Assembly (NCBI GenBank): GCA_023213315.1
Contig: JAKCPI010000953.1
Location: forward strand, 168,138-232,137
DNA length: 64,000 bases
Direction: 5' to 3'
From: Euborellia annulipes
Lineage: Eukaryota > Arthropoda > Insecta > Dermaptera > Anisolabididae
A program made the translations under genes and the position numbers. Below, piece by piece: positions 33,493-44,735 of this stretch. Below the pieces are notes generated by a model that did not search any database, was not told where the DNA came from, and worked only from the letters and a program-made list of their open reading frames with translations. How positions within the stretch are numbered: the first letter of the stretch is position 1; each line of letters starts with the position of its first letter.

Positions 33493-36400
33493 TATTTAAC
33501 GAAAGCATCCTTTTATTTACACAAATTAATACAATATAAATAACAATATTTCAATTCCTTCTCTATCCATTTAAAGTAAATAATTGAGTGGTTCAAAGCA
33601 AAAGTGGACCATGTCCAAAAGTTATTTTTCCCTTTTTGGATAGTAAATTATGGTAGATCATATATCCGGTGTAATAATGAACCATGTCCGAATTTAAATA
33701 CTTCTCCTTGTTTATTTCTCCTGGCAGGTTCAAAAACTAATCCTCCACAGTGCAGCAGTTTCTAAAAAAAAAAAAATCTGAAAAAATCTAAAAATCAAAA
33801 AATCTGAATATAAAATTTAAAATGTGTATTTTGATAAAGTATAATTTAAGTTCTTAATAATTGCTGAGATGTAAAATAAATAAATGTTGTATATTTTAAG
33901 AGGAATTAAATTCATTTTTTCCCAAAAGAGTAAAAAGTGGACTTGGTTCAATTTTCCTCTGAACCCCATCAATTGTCAAATGCTGACCTACTTATTTTTT
34001 TAAACAACCTGTTAAAGACATTCTTGTGAATTTAGGGAAGATGCTTGAAACGTTGAAGTGATAAAAAAAACGTAGTATTGGAAAAGTCATTTTGTAAAGG
34101 GGGGAAAAAAATTGATCATTTGCCATTGAAAGGGAGATGGTCATCCTATGTGAGTGTCAATAAATGTCACAATAAAATATTGTTATGTCATCTCATCATA
34201 GGCAATATGTAGATTATATTAAAAATTCGCCTTCTCTATTATTAATCCCATATGGTAGCTAGGCTATAAATCGAAGTTTCTTAAAATTAGCTTATACAAA
34301 TTTAGAATTGATAATTTATAAATTGAAGAAATAAATGTCTATTAAGAAAAGTAGGTTATGTGACGGAAGAAAATCTATTATTTTTTTTTTTTTTTACTTG
34401 ATATTTCAAAACATGTCACATGGCTGTTACGCGTTATCCAACCTGTACTTTAACCTTTTAATTTTTATTTTTTTGAAAAGATTCGGAATCCCCTTTCATC
34501 GAAAGTCGAACCCGAGACCGGTCTTGTACATAAACGCAATCTGCCCCTGGTAAGGTTCCAGGAAAGCTGGTACAGAGGCTGGCGCCAGAAACCAGCTCTC
34601 CATCTCGGGATGGACGTGATGCGAAAAAAATAATTAATGAAAGGAACCGAAATGGCCATATTAGTCGAAAGGGTTCGAAAAGGGAATCATTAATCGTTTA
34701 GAAATATCAGATGAAAAAAAAAAACAATCACTTGTAAACTTCTTATTAACAATAGATTGACGATTCTAAAAACGTCTCAATCTGAATAATAAATAAAATC
34801 TAAGAATTGTATATAAAATATGTAGAAGAGAGACGAATCAAGTAGCTTTATCAATTTCCGACTGATCACTCCTCTAAAATAAAAAAATACAAGATGGCGG
34901 TTACTATGCATATTTTCAGTTAGGATTATATAATATGAAATATAAAAAAAAGGAGGTGTGTTTAAATTTAAATGAGAACACGAAAGAGTTATAATTTCGT
35001 AACACTAAAAAAACTATACTTATATTTTAACATCGATTAAAATAATTTTTGGATTAAAATTAAAAAAAAAATAAAGAACCAAAGGAGCCGGATCATATGA
35101 GAGAGAGAGAGAGAGAGAGAGGCAGGTAGACGGCTGCAGGGCCACCCTGTATATGCGTGACACCTGAGAGCCAAGCACTCGAGCCAATTAAACCTGCCAA
35201 CGAGGGGTCGTAAATCGGTCCTCAGGATTATGGCCTGATTCCTCGGATAAGCTCACTTCACAAATAAATCGCTAGTATTTTTTAAATACTAAAATAGTCT
35301 GTGAGTGTTAGCTAATTCAATTACTAGAGATATTTAATTAAGAAGACTTGGCAAAAAAAAATTTGATTTACCTTTTTTAGAAACAATAGATTTCAAAGAC
35401 AACGTTGAATTAATTTTATTAAATTATTATAGATAGATCAATGCGAAATGAGAGCAAATACAGTATATTAATAACGAGCCAATCATTTTTTTGTAGAAAA
35501 AAATTTTATTTTTAATATAAAATTTTAAAAATTAATACTTAAAAATTTGATTTGTATATATATTCTGGTAAACTAGTGCAGAATGCACCTTTAAATTACC
35601 GAAAATAAGAAAAAATTGTGTGCTGTGCGACCAGTCACACCAGATTAACCCCCACCCCGAGAAACTCCTCTGGATCCGCCACTGGTCCCTGAGTAAGAGC
35701 TTAGTAGGTTTTAATAATATAACAAACAATAATACAAACGGGACCGGAATATTCATCAATTTCATTTCCCCAATTAAAAGATATAGGAAAATTTACAAAT
35801 TAAATTTAAAACACTAGATTATAAGATTTTAATAATTATAATTTTTTAATAAATCTCTGAAACTTATTATAATCTAGTTTTTTAAATTTAATTTTTAGTA
35901 TATACGCAATGTTGTATCTAGAGTCATCAGTTGATAATTTAAATTCCAAATAAGAGATAAAATTTATTTAAAATAATTAGGTAGGCATTCATTTAAATAA
36001 AATTGGTTGAATAATAGTATCTTGAATTAAAAAAAAATTATTGGAAAGTTTTATTTCATTTAAGTTAAGGTCTTTTTCGGAATTACAATTGGATTGGTAG
36101 CCAAACCAATTGAAATAAATTGTCGCATGAGATGAGAACCCGCAAACCTTGGTAATTGGAAAGATTTAAACTAGAAAAGTTTTGAAGATATCTCAACAAA
36201 CAACGAAACAAGTTCTAAGTGTTCGAAATTTTCTTCAGATGAAAAATAGAAAAAAAATTCTCCCAATGAGTAGAATTTTTTTTTTTAAAGATTTCACAAT
36301 TACTAGAAGCTTATCAAAGAAAAAAATAATAATAAGAAATTATATAATTATGTAAATTGTTATTTTCGAAATAAAAGAGATAATCCTTTCGCCGCAATTT

Positions 36401-36585
36401 TGATTGAAAAGATAATATTGTCAAAAAAAAAGTCGTAAATATTAAAAAATTATAAGGCTTTTATATCAATTACAATTACCTTTGGCATATTAATATTTTT
36501 AAGTAAAAAAAAAAAAATCTATCAGATTGAATTTTTTTTTCTCTTTCAAGTATCGATGATCACTTCATGAGATAAATGGAATGGA
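33493..36585 (+). other. start of the long receptor intron
   Basis: AT-rich intron sequence. It contains a reversed tRNA-like fragment at 34487-34557 (GTCTCGGGTTCGACTTTCG on the minus strand), a GA dinucleotide run at 35097-35122 inside a GC-elevated patch (35095-35260), an R1 hairpin fragment at 35612-35646 (CAGTCACACCAGATT), and a reversed SINE fragment at 36067-36160. No second receptor exon. Confidence 0.5.
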
Positions 36586-36589
36586 CCGA

Positions 36590-36900
36590 ATGGATCACTC
36601 GGGTCGAATTCAAAGGCCTAAAGTCTCGAACGCGATCAAGATCGGAATCAGATTGCGGGTCAAGTCCGCCCCCGCCCCGATGTGGCTGGCAGATACCACC
36701 GGATGATTTGCTCCGTCTAATGTTGCAAGTGCAATGGAAATATCACACATAAATTGCGATGTCTTGAGGTGCGATCCATGGATGGAGAGGGATGGAGGCT
36801 GCGTGTCCGAGGACCTCGTGAGCATCCAGATAAACGGCTGGACCGATCCTAGATCCCAAGAAAGAAACTCGACTCAATCACGAATCTCGAATAAATTTTA
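36590..36900. promoter_or_regulatory. GC-elevated island, candidate intronic enhancer
   Basis: Sharp GC rise without any repeat-family match, about 3.1 kb into the receptor intron. Words such as GGGTCAAGTCCGCCCC and CGATCCATGGATGGAG are not simple repeats. Short ORFs on both strands have no domain. Position in the intron of a patterning gene makes regulatory DNA plausible. Confidence 0.3.
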
Positions 36901-37133
36901 TATATATTTTTTTTTTGAGATGGGAAATTAAAAAATTACTAATAAAATTAAATTAATTTTTTAATTTATCTCTTTTTTGGGGAAGAATGTTGTTGATTCT
37001 CTCGTGTTTTCACTCGACACAATTCCTCCACCATTTATTAACAAAAAGAAATTATACTATTCTCACAAATTACATGTCAAACAAATAAACCTGCAAAAAC
37101 AATTTCATTAAACTGCTAGGTTAGTTCGTTTAA

Positions 37134-37239
37134 GCGACCCAGCGCGTTCTGCGCATGCTCAGTGAGGAAGATCACATGCGTAGTAACGAAAAGCAATACG
37201 CTTTTCCTTAATGCGCATGCGCCGGTCGCTTAATCGAAC
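37134..37239. mobile_element. short palindromic MITE, copy 2
   Basis: GTTCGTTTAAGCG at the left and CGCTTAATCGAAC at the right, with TGCGCATGC inside and the same GAAGATCACATGCG centre as the copy at 9441. About 20 bp shorter than copy 1. Confidence 0.65.
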
Positions 37240-39050
37240 ATAACTATTAAAAATAAAAATACAAATAATATCCCTCCCTTCAAAAATCCTGATTCCACCA
37301 TTGTAAGTTTATTCAATCGGTTTTACCCTACATCACGACATCACGACGGCATCTAAGGCAACTCTCATTTTTTGCAACACTTTCAAATAATCTTAAACAG
37401 ATGAAGATAATTTCTAATATAAAGAACTTGTTTATATTTTTTGTTGGAAAGAGTCTCTGCGACACATTTTGATTTAATATAGCAAATAAATAAAATATCA
37501 AAGCAATGAATCTTCAATCTTCAAGTTATAATATTTTCTCTCTCATTTGACATATGATTAGTAAAATGGTGGTAAATTGAAGAAATATCAATAAAACCAG
37601 ATATCTTTTTGATATATAGGATAAGTAACTCTTTTTATTGATTGCTCTTTGATTTGTATCGTGATTTATAAGAGAGATCTATATTTATTTCAATATATAA
37701 TCACTTGAAGGAATGTGGAGAGAGAGTATTTTTAAAAAGAAAAAAAAATATCAGTGGAATGTTTAGTTGCTCGACAATAAAGAAAAGACCTTTACAACCT
37801 CGTAGCGAGGAATGTTATGCTGCTCTCTCTGTTGGTATCGATAGGCCCTACGTGAAATATCTGATAATGAAAAATTGGGGCTCAATAGATCCGATAGATG
37901 AATATCTTAATGATCGGAGATAGCGATTTTTATCAGAGTTGACAAAATTGAGTTTCCTTTTTTCACTCTATTCCTTGTCTGCAAAGTTCTAATTTTGAGA
38001 ATGAATCAAAAGACGATTTTACTTAGTACAACAAATCAGATTTTAGAAGATAAGGTTAAAGAAACTATAAGTTCTCAGAAAAATTCCAACTATTTGCAAC
38101 AATCGGAGCACTTATTTTGAGCAGCATTAATACTATGACAGTTAGACGGTTAGAAATTGCTCCTGAAGTAAACCTTGTCTAAAAAAAAATTCATTTTAAA
38201 GTCATTGACTTAACAAACGTGTCATATTAAAAAAAAAAAAAAACGTGAAGTTTTTCTGAAAACTTGCGTGAATTTTTTAAAATAAAATCTACTTTTCCGG
38301 ATTCTTAAAGCATCTCACTTTCGTAGAACTCTTATTCATAACAAATCTTTTTTAGCTCTGAATGAATCAGAGCTCCCAATTTAATTTCTATGAAATTATC
38401 TGATTCAAAACTGGAATAGAATTTCCAGTCCATGTATAGAGTAATAATTGAGTGGATCGCATATCGTAACGTTTAAAGAAAAAAAAAAATTGAGAAGGTG
38501 AAAATGTAATTTAAACGATCGACTTTTGTAGCCTCTGGTGTGTTTTCAATAAATTTATTAACTTCACGTATATAGGTTCAATATCGCGATGGACGAGTTG
38601 AATTATGGCTAGAGAAAATGAAAATTATCATCCGAATGACGGAACTTAATTTGTCCTCGTCTAATTAAATTAAAGGAAAAGTAAAAAACGAGAATCCGAT
38701 GATAATAAATTAGACACATTAGACTCTGAGTCGGGTGGTCCAAGATTTTGAATTGCATGCAATTTGATATCAAAGACTGAACTGACTTCTTCTTGGAGGC
38801 TTCAAATATCTCTAGAAAATAACATTCCTGGAAATTACTTATAATAATCTTCTAATTGAGTTAAATTGTAAGTCTAGGTAACTCCACCCAGTAGAAAAAT
38901 AAATTCTCAATATTCCACTTGGAAATATGCAATCCTTTTAAAATTAATTCGTTTTAAATTATGTTGCTTGCTCAATTAGAGAATGACTCATTAGTTACAT
39001 ATGATAAAATTACACTACAATCGTAATTATTTTATAGTGTAGTTCAAATG
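37240..39050. other. intron, no element recognised
   Basis: AT-rich, moderately complex sequence with no repeat family and no exon recognised. The 72-codon ORF at 37705-37923 has no family signature. Confidence 0.4.
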
Positions 39051-39054
39051 AGAG

Positions 39055-39610
39055 GCCACCAAATTCTTAAGTGGTTTTCAGTCTAAGATTAATTCAACAC
39101 TCCTTTCCTTGGGTGCATTGCACGTTAATGACATTCGTTGCCTCCGACACACCCAATTATACTGGAATTTTTTATGAGCTGACTTGGTGCAGAATTCACC
39201 TGATGAACTATAACTAGACGACCTCAGCATCTGACTCATCTTTCTCTCTCTCTCTCTCTCACCTTTTGGCTAGGAAAAAACAGAAAATGAATTCAATTCA
39301 TGTGTCAGGGGGAAAAAAGGCGAATAATTTGTTAATGCATTATTGGTGACCTCGAATTGGACGTGAGTGAAGTCTCATTTATTCCAATACGGAGGTCTGT
39401 TTAATGAGGGAAACATTTGTCCAAGCCATCGGCTCCAAGGACACCGATTGGACACGTAAGGTGCGAGATTAATTATGGTAATCAGCCAGGGACAAGGACG
39501 AGGAGCATCTGGAGCTGGAGGAGCTCCGATCCTCCTTCTCCTCTCTCTATACTCCAGTTTCATAAATACCAACTTGCGTTTTATACTCACCTAGAGAGGC
39601 CAAGGTGAAA
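39055..39610. promoter_or_regulatory. GC-elevated island, candidate intronic enhancer
   Basis: Contains a TC dinucleotide run (39242-39261), CCAATTGG-type words and a GC-elevated core at 39395-39605. The overlapping ORFs on both strands (71 and 63 codons) are not recognisable proteins. Confidence 0.25.
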
Positions 39611-41311
39611 TCATGACTATTTTATGATCATTTTTTTGTTATATATTTTTATTTATAACTTACTTTTTTTAATTATTCTTTTAATATTATTACATCAGAG
39701 ATATGGTCCATTTTTAAAAAGATTTTATTATAGAATCCATTAAAATTTTTTCTTAATAAATAAATTACTTTTATTGAATTATTATTGTATTTTCATATTC
39801 AACATAAACATGTAATAAAACTTTATTCCATTAAAAGTAAAAGTAAAAAAAAAAGTGAATCTGAGGTCCGTTCTATACTTGATAAGTATAGTTCATTCGA
39901 AATAAATATTTTCCTTTAAATAGAAATAGAAGACAAAATACATTTGTCAAATGAAGAAAAATTATTTAACAAGTTATTCCTAACAGTACCTTGAGGGAAG
40001 TGGGTTCGGATCCTACGCACACCACTGAAGAGTTTATTCATTAACGAAAGGAAGAAAAACTTATTCATTAAAATACTAGTTGTTGTTCAAAAAATAAATA
40101 AAATTTATATAAAGAAAAAATAATTTAAATAAGAATGCCTGGATCCCAAATATATATGTCTTATTCATAAATAACGATTATCGTATAAAGTCTTATATGG
40201 CCTAAGTTGCCGAAAAGACTGTGTGCATGTGTGTGTGAGTGTGAGTGTGAATGGGAAAAAAGTGTGACTGTTAAAAAAAAACAACTTTAATTCAGGTCTA
40301 TTTTCTAAGCAAAAACGTTTATTTCTCCAAGCAAAAACGTTAACTTTTAACATCTGTAAACAACATTAATTCATTTTAACACTTCCTTGCCTCAAATAGC
40401 TATTCAGTAAACACAAATTTTTAACATTTAGTAAATAGTGTTAAAAATTAATGTCATGTCTAGAGGGTGTCTTTAATATTTTAACGTCGTATTTAAAATA
40501 AAAATGGCGTCCTTAACCTAAAAAGTAAGGTTATGATTTTATAGCTTTGAAATAAAAGCAACATGTTAACATCGCTGTTAAAACTTTATTTGGAGAATAG
40601 CATTTTTTGACGCTGATTGTTTTTCTTTACTTTTTAACACCCATTTGTTGATTTTAAATTTTAACGCCTGTTTTCAGAGAATAGACCTGTAAGAGTTTTA
40701 GCACAGAGGTAGAAGTCTCGTCTCGCTTCATGTTTAAGTGATCAGAGGGAACAGGGACAACATTTTATCAAATTGTTTGAAATAAAGGGTGTATAAATAG
40801 CCTCAGATACCGAAACCCCATACAAAACAAATTTCACTACATATTTTTTATTTTCTATCGTCTATATGTGTATGGCAATTTTCATACCAAAGTATAAATA
40901 AAAGTGAATGCTTAATATAATAGAGTGATTATATTCAATATTTATCTGTTTAATAATAGCATTGAAAGCAAATGCCGGAGAGCTAATTAAACAAATTTAA
41001 TTACTGTGTATATCATTAGTTATATATAAAAGGTACACCCACAAGTTAGAAGAAAGAGAGAGGAATACAAAAAAAAATCTAGTTTTTCTTTTGGTTAATT
41101 TGATTCTCCAAATAAGGACAGCTTAGCTATTATATTTTGTCAGCTATAGTATGCTCTGGACATGGTTTAATATAATAAAATCAACGGTAGATTGACATGT
41201 ATCTCAATAAGAGAGAAAACTAATTTAATTAATAATAATCGCATTTAGGCAGCCAAATTTTATCTAATTATAATAATTATCTTTTCAGGAAACAAAAATC
41301 TTTTTTATTAC
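39611..41311. other. intron with a split SINE
   Basis: A B-box-bearing fragment lies at about 39990-40020 (GTGGGTTCGGATCCTACGC) and a SINE tail at 40178-40265 (GGCCTAAGTTGCCGAAAAG). The rest is AT-rich without recognised features. Confidence 0.4.
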
Positions 41312-41366
41312 ATTTCAAAGACCTGTTAGCGTTTCGATTGTTAATCTTGTCTTCTTCAGTGAAAGT
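41312..41366 (-). ncRNA. hammerhead-like hairpin
   Basis: The minus strand reads TTTCACTGAAGAAGACAAG, a loop, AATCGAAACGCTAACAGGTC and TTTGAAA. CTGAAGA is intact, one extra A precedes a GA/TC stem, GAAAC follows, and TTTCA can pair with TGAAA as stem I, with a GTC just inside it. Stem III is weak. Confidence 0.4.
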
Positions 41367-41419
41367 CTCTCAGTTTGAGTATAATTGTTTATTCTTACAT
41401 AGGCTGCTGTCTTGTTTTA

Positions 41420-41620
41420 CTATCAGTTTGAGTGAGTCGCATGTTTGGTGAATTGGAGCGCAACGTAAGCGGCCAACCTTGATTCCTCTTCGCCCTCACA
41501 TGACTCAATCGGCAATAAATCCATCAGTAGATGATAAAAATGCATTTAATCGCTAGAAATCGGCCAAGCATCCAAACCTACCCTCACTTAAACAAATGAC
41601 ATTCCTATGAAGTGTTATCT
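41420..41620. promoter_or_regulatory. GC-elevated patch, candidate regulatory DNA
   Basis: Short GC rise (GGAGCGCAACGTAAGCGGCC inside) without a repeat match, in the receptor intron. Confidence 0.2.
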
Positions 41621-42570
41621 TTTCATGCTTAGAAGATCTCAAAATTAAATATTATATCTAAGAAATAGTTACGATGATTATTATGTGAATTCCATTTTTT
41701 TTTTTTTTTTTTTTTATTTCTGATGGAAATATCTATAAACAGTATTATTTATTGATGTTGTTAGCAACAAGAATATTTTATAAGGAGAAAAGCTATAACG
41801 GAGGAATTAATAATAGTTTAAAGATAATAAATATATGGAAATTTCGATTTTTTTTCTCTCACGAAAGGTAATTTTTTTTTTTTTTTGGAAAAAAAAAGGT
41901 CAGAATTATCATAGTCAAAAAGTGTAAGAAGACTACAAAGAAAATTACAAACAACAATGCAACAATGAACAAAAAAAAGTATAAGAAAGAAACCCTAAAA
42001 AAATGTTATAAATTGCGTATATTGTACATGATATAGAAGGTCTATAAGTCAATGTATTGAAACATAGAGCCTAATTAATTATTAAGCTATAGCTTAATAG
42101 CTAATTTATAAACTAAATATCAGAAAAAAGGAAGATACGGAGAATTAAACCAGACTCTTGTTCTCTCTCACCACTTCACTTTATTGTAAATAATATGCGA
42201 TTCCCTTTACCACTTACTGAATATAATAAAAAAATTCAAAATACTAGGGATTCAATTCTGATCTCATCATTTGGGAGTGTTTTGTTATTTCAAAAATATC
42301 TTTATCGTATTTTTGAATAGATATATTCAAATATAGGATAAGGATAGCCTTTGGGCTATCTTATTTAAATTTTACATTCAATAAGTGTTTTTATAACACT
42401 TTCTTATTAAAATGCTTTATTACAAAAATAAAATTGAAGTCTTTTTATGAAAAATTTTTTATTACAAAATACATTTTGTCTCTTTTAAGTAACAGTATAA
42501 ATCTAAGGCACAATCGTTGTGATAAAGGAAATTAAACACATTAACACAAATAATAAAGTAACAAATGACC
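41621..42570. other. AT-rich intron, no element recognised
   Basis: T-run at 41695-41716 and A/T-rich DNA; nothing coding. Confidence 0.5.
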
Positions 42571-42578
42571 TGATAAAA

Positions 42579-42899
42579 TAGGGGCGTATTTAGAAATTTT
42601 TTCGGGAGGGGGGAAGAGGCCCGAACTCAAAAATTTTCTGCAGGAAAATTATTTTGAAGAAACTAAATTTTTTTCCCGCAGGACGGCAAAATTTTTTCCG
42701 CCCTGCTAAAATACATTTTACCTTTTGTTTTGGAAGACGAAATTTATTCCTTGTCCCCTCTTATACACCCCCTGTTCACTGTACCACCGACCAATGGAAA
42801 TACGGATGTACCGGTGATACGGTATACCCGTATATATGTATATAGATTTGAATAATTTCGGGGGGGGGGGCGGGGGGGCTCCCTCCATATGAGCCCCTG
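42579..42899. mobile_element. hAT-type MITE
   Basis: Ends TAGGGGCGTATTTAG and CATATGAGCCCCTG are imperfect inverted repeats with a G-rich tract inside the left end and a G/C-run near the right. TGATAAAA at 42571-42578 and 42900-42907 is an exact 8-bp duplication. An internal CCGCAGGACGG/CCGCCCTGC stem is present. Non-coding. Confidence 0.8.
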
Positions 42900-43059
42900 T
42901 GATAAAATTTTAACTATTTAATTTGATGTTAAAATTTGTATATGTGAACGATATTTCTACTTGAAAGATGATATAAAAATGAAGCTTCCTGATTAAATCG
43001 TATTAAAGTAAAAGTGAAAAAAAAAAAACAATAGATTTTTTTCTCTAATGAATAAGTAG

Positions 43060-43640
43060 GATACTAACTGCCAGAGAAGAGAGAAAGAGGTTTGGTTTTA
43101 GTTTAGTGTTGCAACGAGAGGAGAGAAGAGTAGGGCTGAGTGGCTCTAATTCTATTCTGAATCAATCGAGCCCCTGAATACCGCCCAAAGGGCTGTTAGG
43201 CAACACTTCCTGTACATTGCGAGCAACCAGCCATGCAACAGGCGGCATCTTCATTGGCTCCAATGTTTTTACCTGTCATCCAGGTAAGCAAGCAAGCAAA
43301 ACGTTTGGCAAGAGACTCTCCGGGTTGTGTTGTCCGTCAGTACCCAAAACAGCCTCCAATTACCTAGGCTGATGACTCGGGTGTCAATTGTTCTTCTAGC
43401 ACGGTCAATTAATTAACGGGGCTGGTCGGTTCCGGACCGGTAAATCGGTACCAAGGCCGCGATTACGTTTGCGTCTGACACTATGTTGGAAATGAAACAA
43501 CACCAATGGACTAACAACGTAAACAAACAAAACACGCAACCTGCAATTGAATGAAAGAGAGAGAGAGAAAGAGAGATAAGAAAGAAGAAATTCCCAAGCC
43601 ACACCAATTGTTAGTTAATTGAACGCAACGCGCTTACGAG
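43060..43640. promoter_or_regulatory. GC-elevated island, candidate intronic enhancer
   Basis: One of the strongest GC-elevated, non-repeat segments of the intron. It contains TTTTTACCTGTCATCCAGGT, giving opposed CAGGTA-type words, then a GCAA tandem (AAGCAAGCAAGCAAAACG), and GGTCGGTTCCGGACCGG, a near-palindrome. The two overlapping 64-65 codon minus-strand ORFs lack domains. Confidence 0.3.
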
Positions 43641-44195
43641 ATTGATAAAACAAAAACAAAAAAAGCCCATTCGAGAGACGACAGTAATTTTAACCACTCC
43701 TTAAAATTACTTTTATATTCCGGAATTCCTTGAGTGTTACTTCTTTAAGTGTAGATTTTAATGACTGGATTATATTACACTAGAATAGGTGAATAAACTT
43801 TATTTTTCAAAAAGTCACTCTTCCTTGTTACTTTTTACCTTGAGGATTAAAATGTAACTAACTCCCAGCATCCACCCTGTAGTCCAGACCTCACACCATC
43901 ATTACATGTTAGGAAATGAAATTGGAGCTTTTCCAATTTGAGAAAATTTATTACTTGTTAAGTAAATTAAAAGTAAAAAATAATTGACTGTACTAATTGC
44001 TCGGATTAAGTTATAAAGCTTGTAATTCTTTTATTACATTTTAATAAAATTCATTTATTGTATAACATAAAATTTATAATTTAATTGGCATAAGACAAAA
44101 GAAAAGTTATTATCAAACAGGTAGGTAGGAGTGCGCAAAAGGGAAAAAAATCAATCCAAATATATGGTACCGGTACATATAATAACTTTAGTTCG
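43641..44195. other. intron, no element recognised
   Basis: AT-rich, nothing identified. Confidence 0.45.
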
Positions 44196-44333
44196 CTCAG
44201 GGGCCACCACGAGCTACCCGAGCTGGAACTGTTCTTTGTAAGTCTGCCTCTTCCTTCCTCTTTTCAACAGGTGTCAGACCGTGCGACGGACCGGCCTGCC
44301 CTATTTCTTCCGGTCGCAAAAAAGCATGATAGG
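44196..44333 (-). repeat. R2 repeat, reversed copy
   Basis: The minus strand gives GCGACCGGAAGAAATAGGG, CAGGCCGGTCCGTCGCACGG, ACACCTGTTGAAAAGAGGAA and TAGCTCGTGGTGGCCCCTGA. Compared with other copies, the stretch between CTCGTGGT and GGCCCCTGA is deleted. Confidence 0.7.
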
Positions 44334-44462
44334 GTTGGAGGGAGAAAGTGAGGTCCGCCGACCCCGCATTGCGGGAATAAGGCGAAGAAGAAAAAGAAGA
44401 ATAACTTTTGTACCATCATAATTTAATTTAATCCAAAGAATTCACCGTTAGCACTAGTTAAA

Positions 44463-44735
44463 ACATTTTTAAATTTAATTAAATTATCATCTAATTATAC
44501 GAGTAGATAAATACCCCTAGGTTAATTTTCAAAAGGTTTTTAGGCATTTCGACGTTAATACGTCATCTTCATAGCTATGACACATTATATATTATATACA
44601 AATAAGATCTGAAGATGAAGATGACAAATTAACGTCAAAATGTGCATAAGCTAAAAAAAAAAAAACTTTTGAAACTTAACCTAGTGTTATTTATTTATTT
44701 ATAATTAGAAGGTAATTTAATTAAATATTTAGTTT
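44463..44735. mobile_element. Penelope-like inverted terminal pair
   Basis: Arms of about 115-125 bp (44463-44578 and 44609-44735) are inverted copies sharing AACCTAG, TTAATTAAATTA and TAACGTC words. The left arm on the minus strand carries TATGAAGATGACGTATTAAC followed by GTCGAAATGCC: a GACGT/ACGTC stem II between the core box (extra T included) and GAAA. The right arm has the same hairpin in decayed form on the plus strand. Confidence 0.5.

Noticed and set aside
35097..35122. GA repeat as a GAGA-factor platform
   Set aside because: A simple dinucleotide run is common here; nothing beyond the repeat supports a regulatory call.
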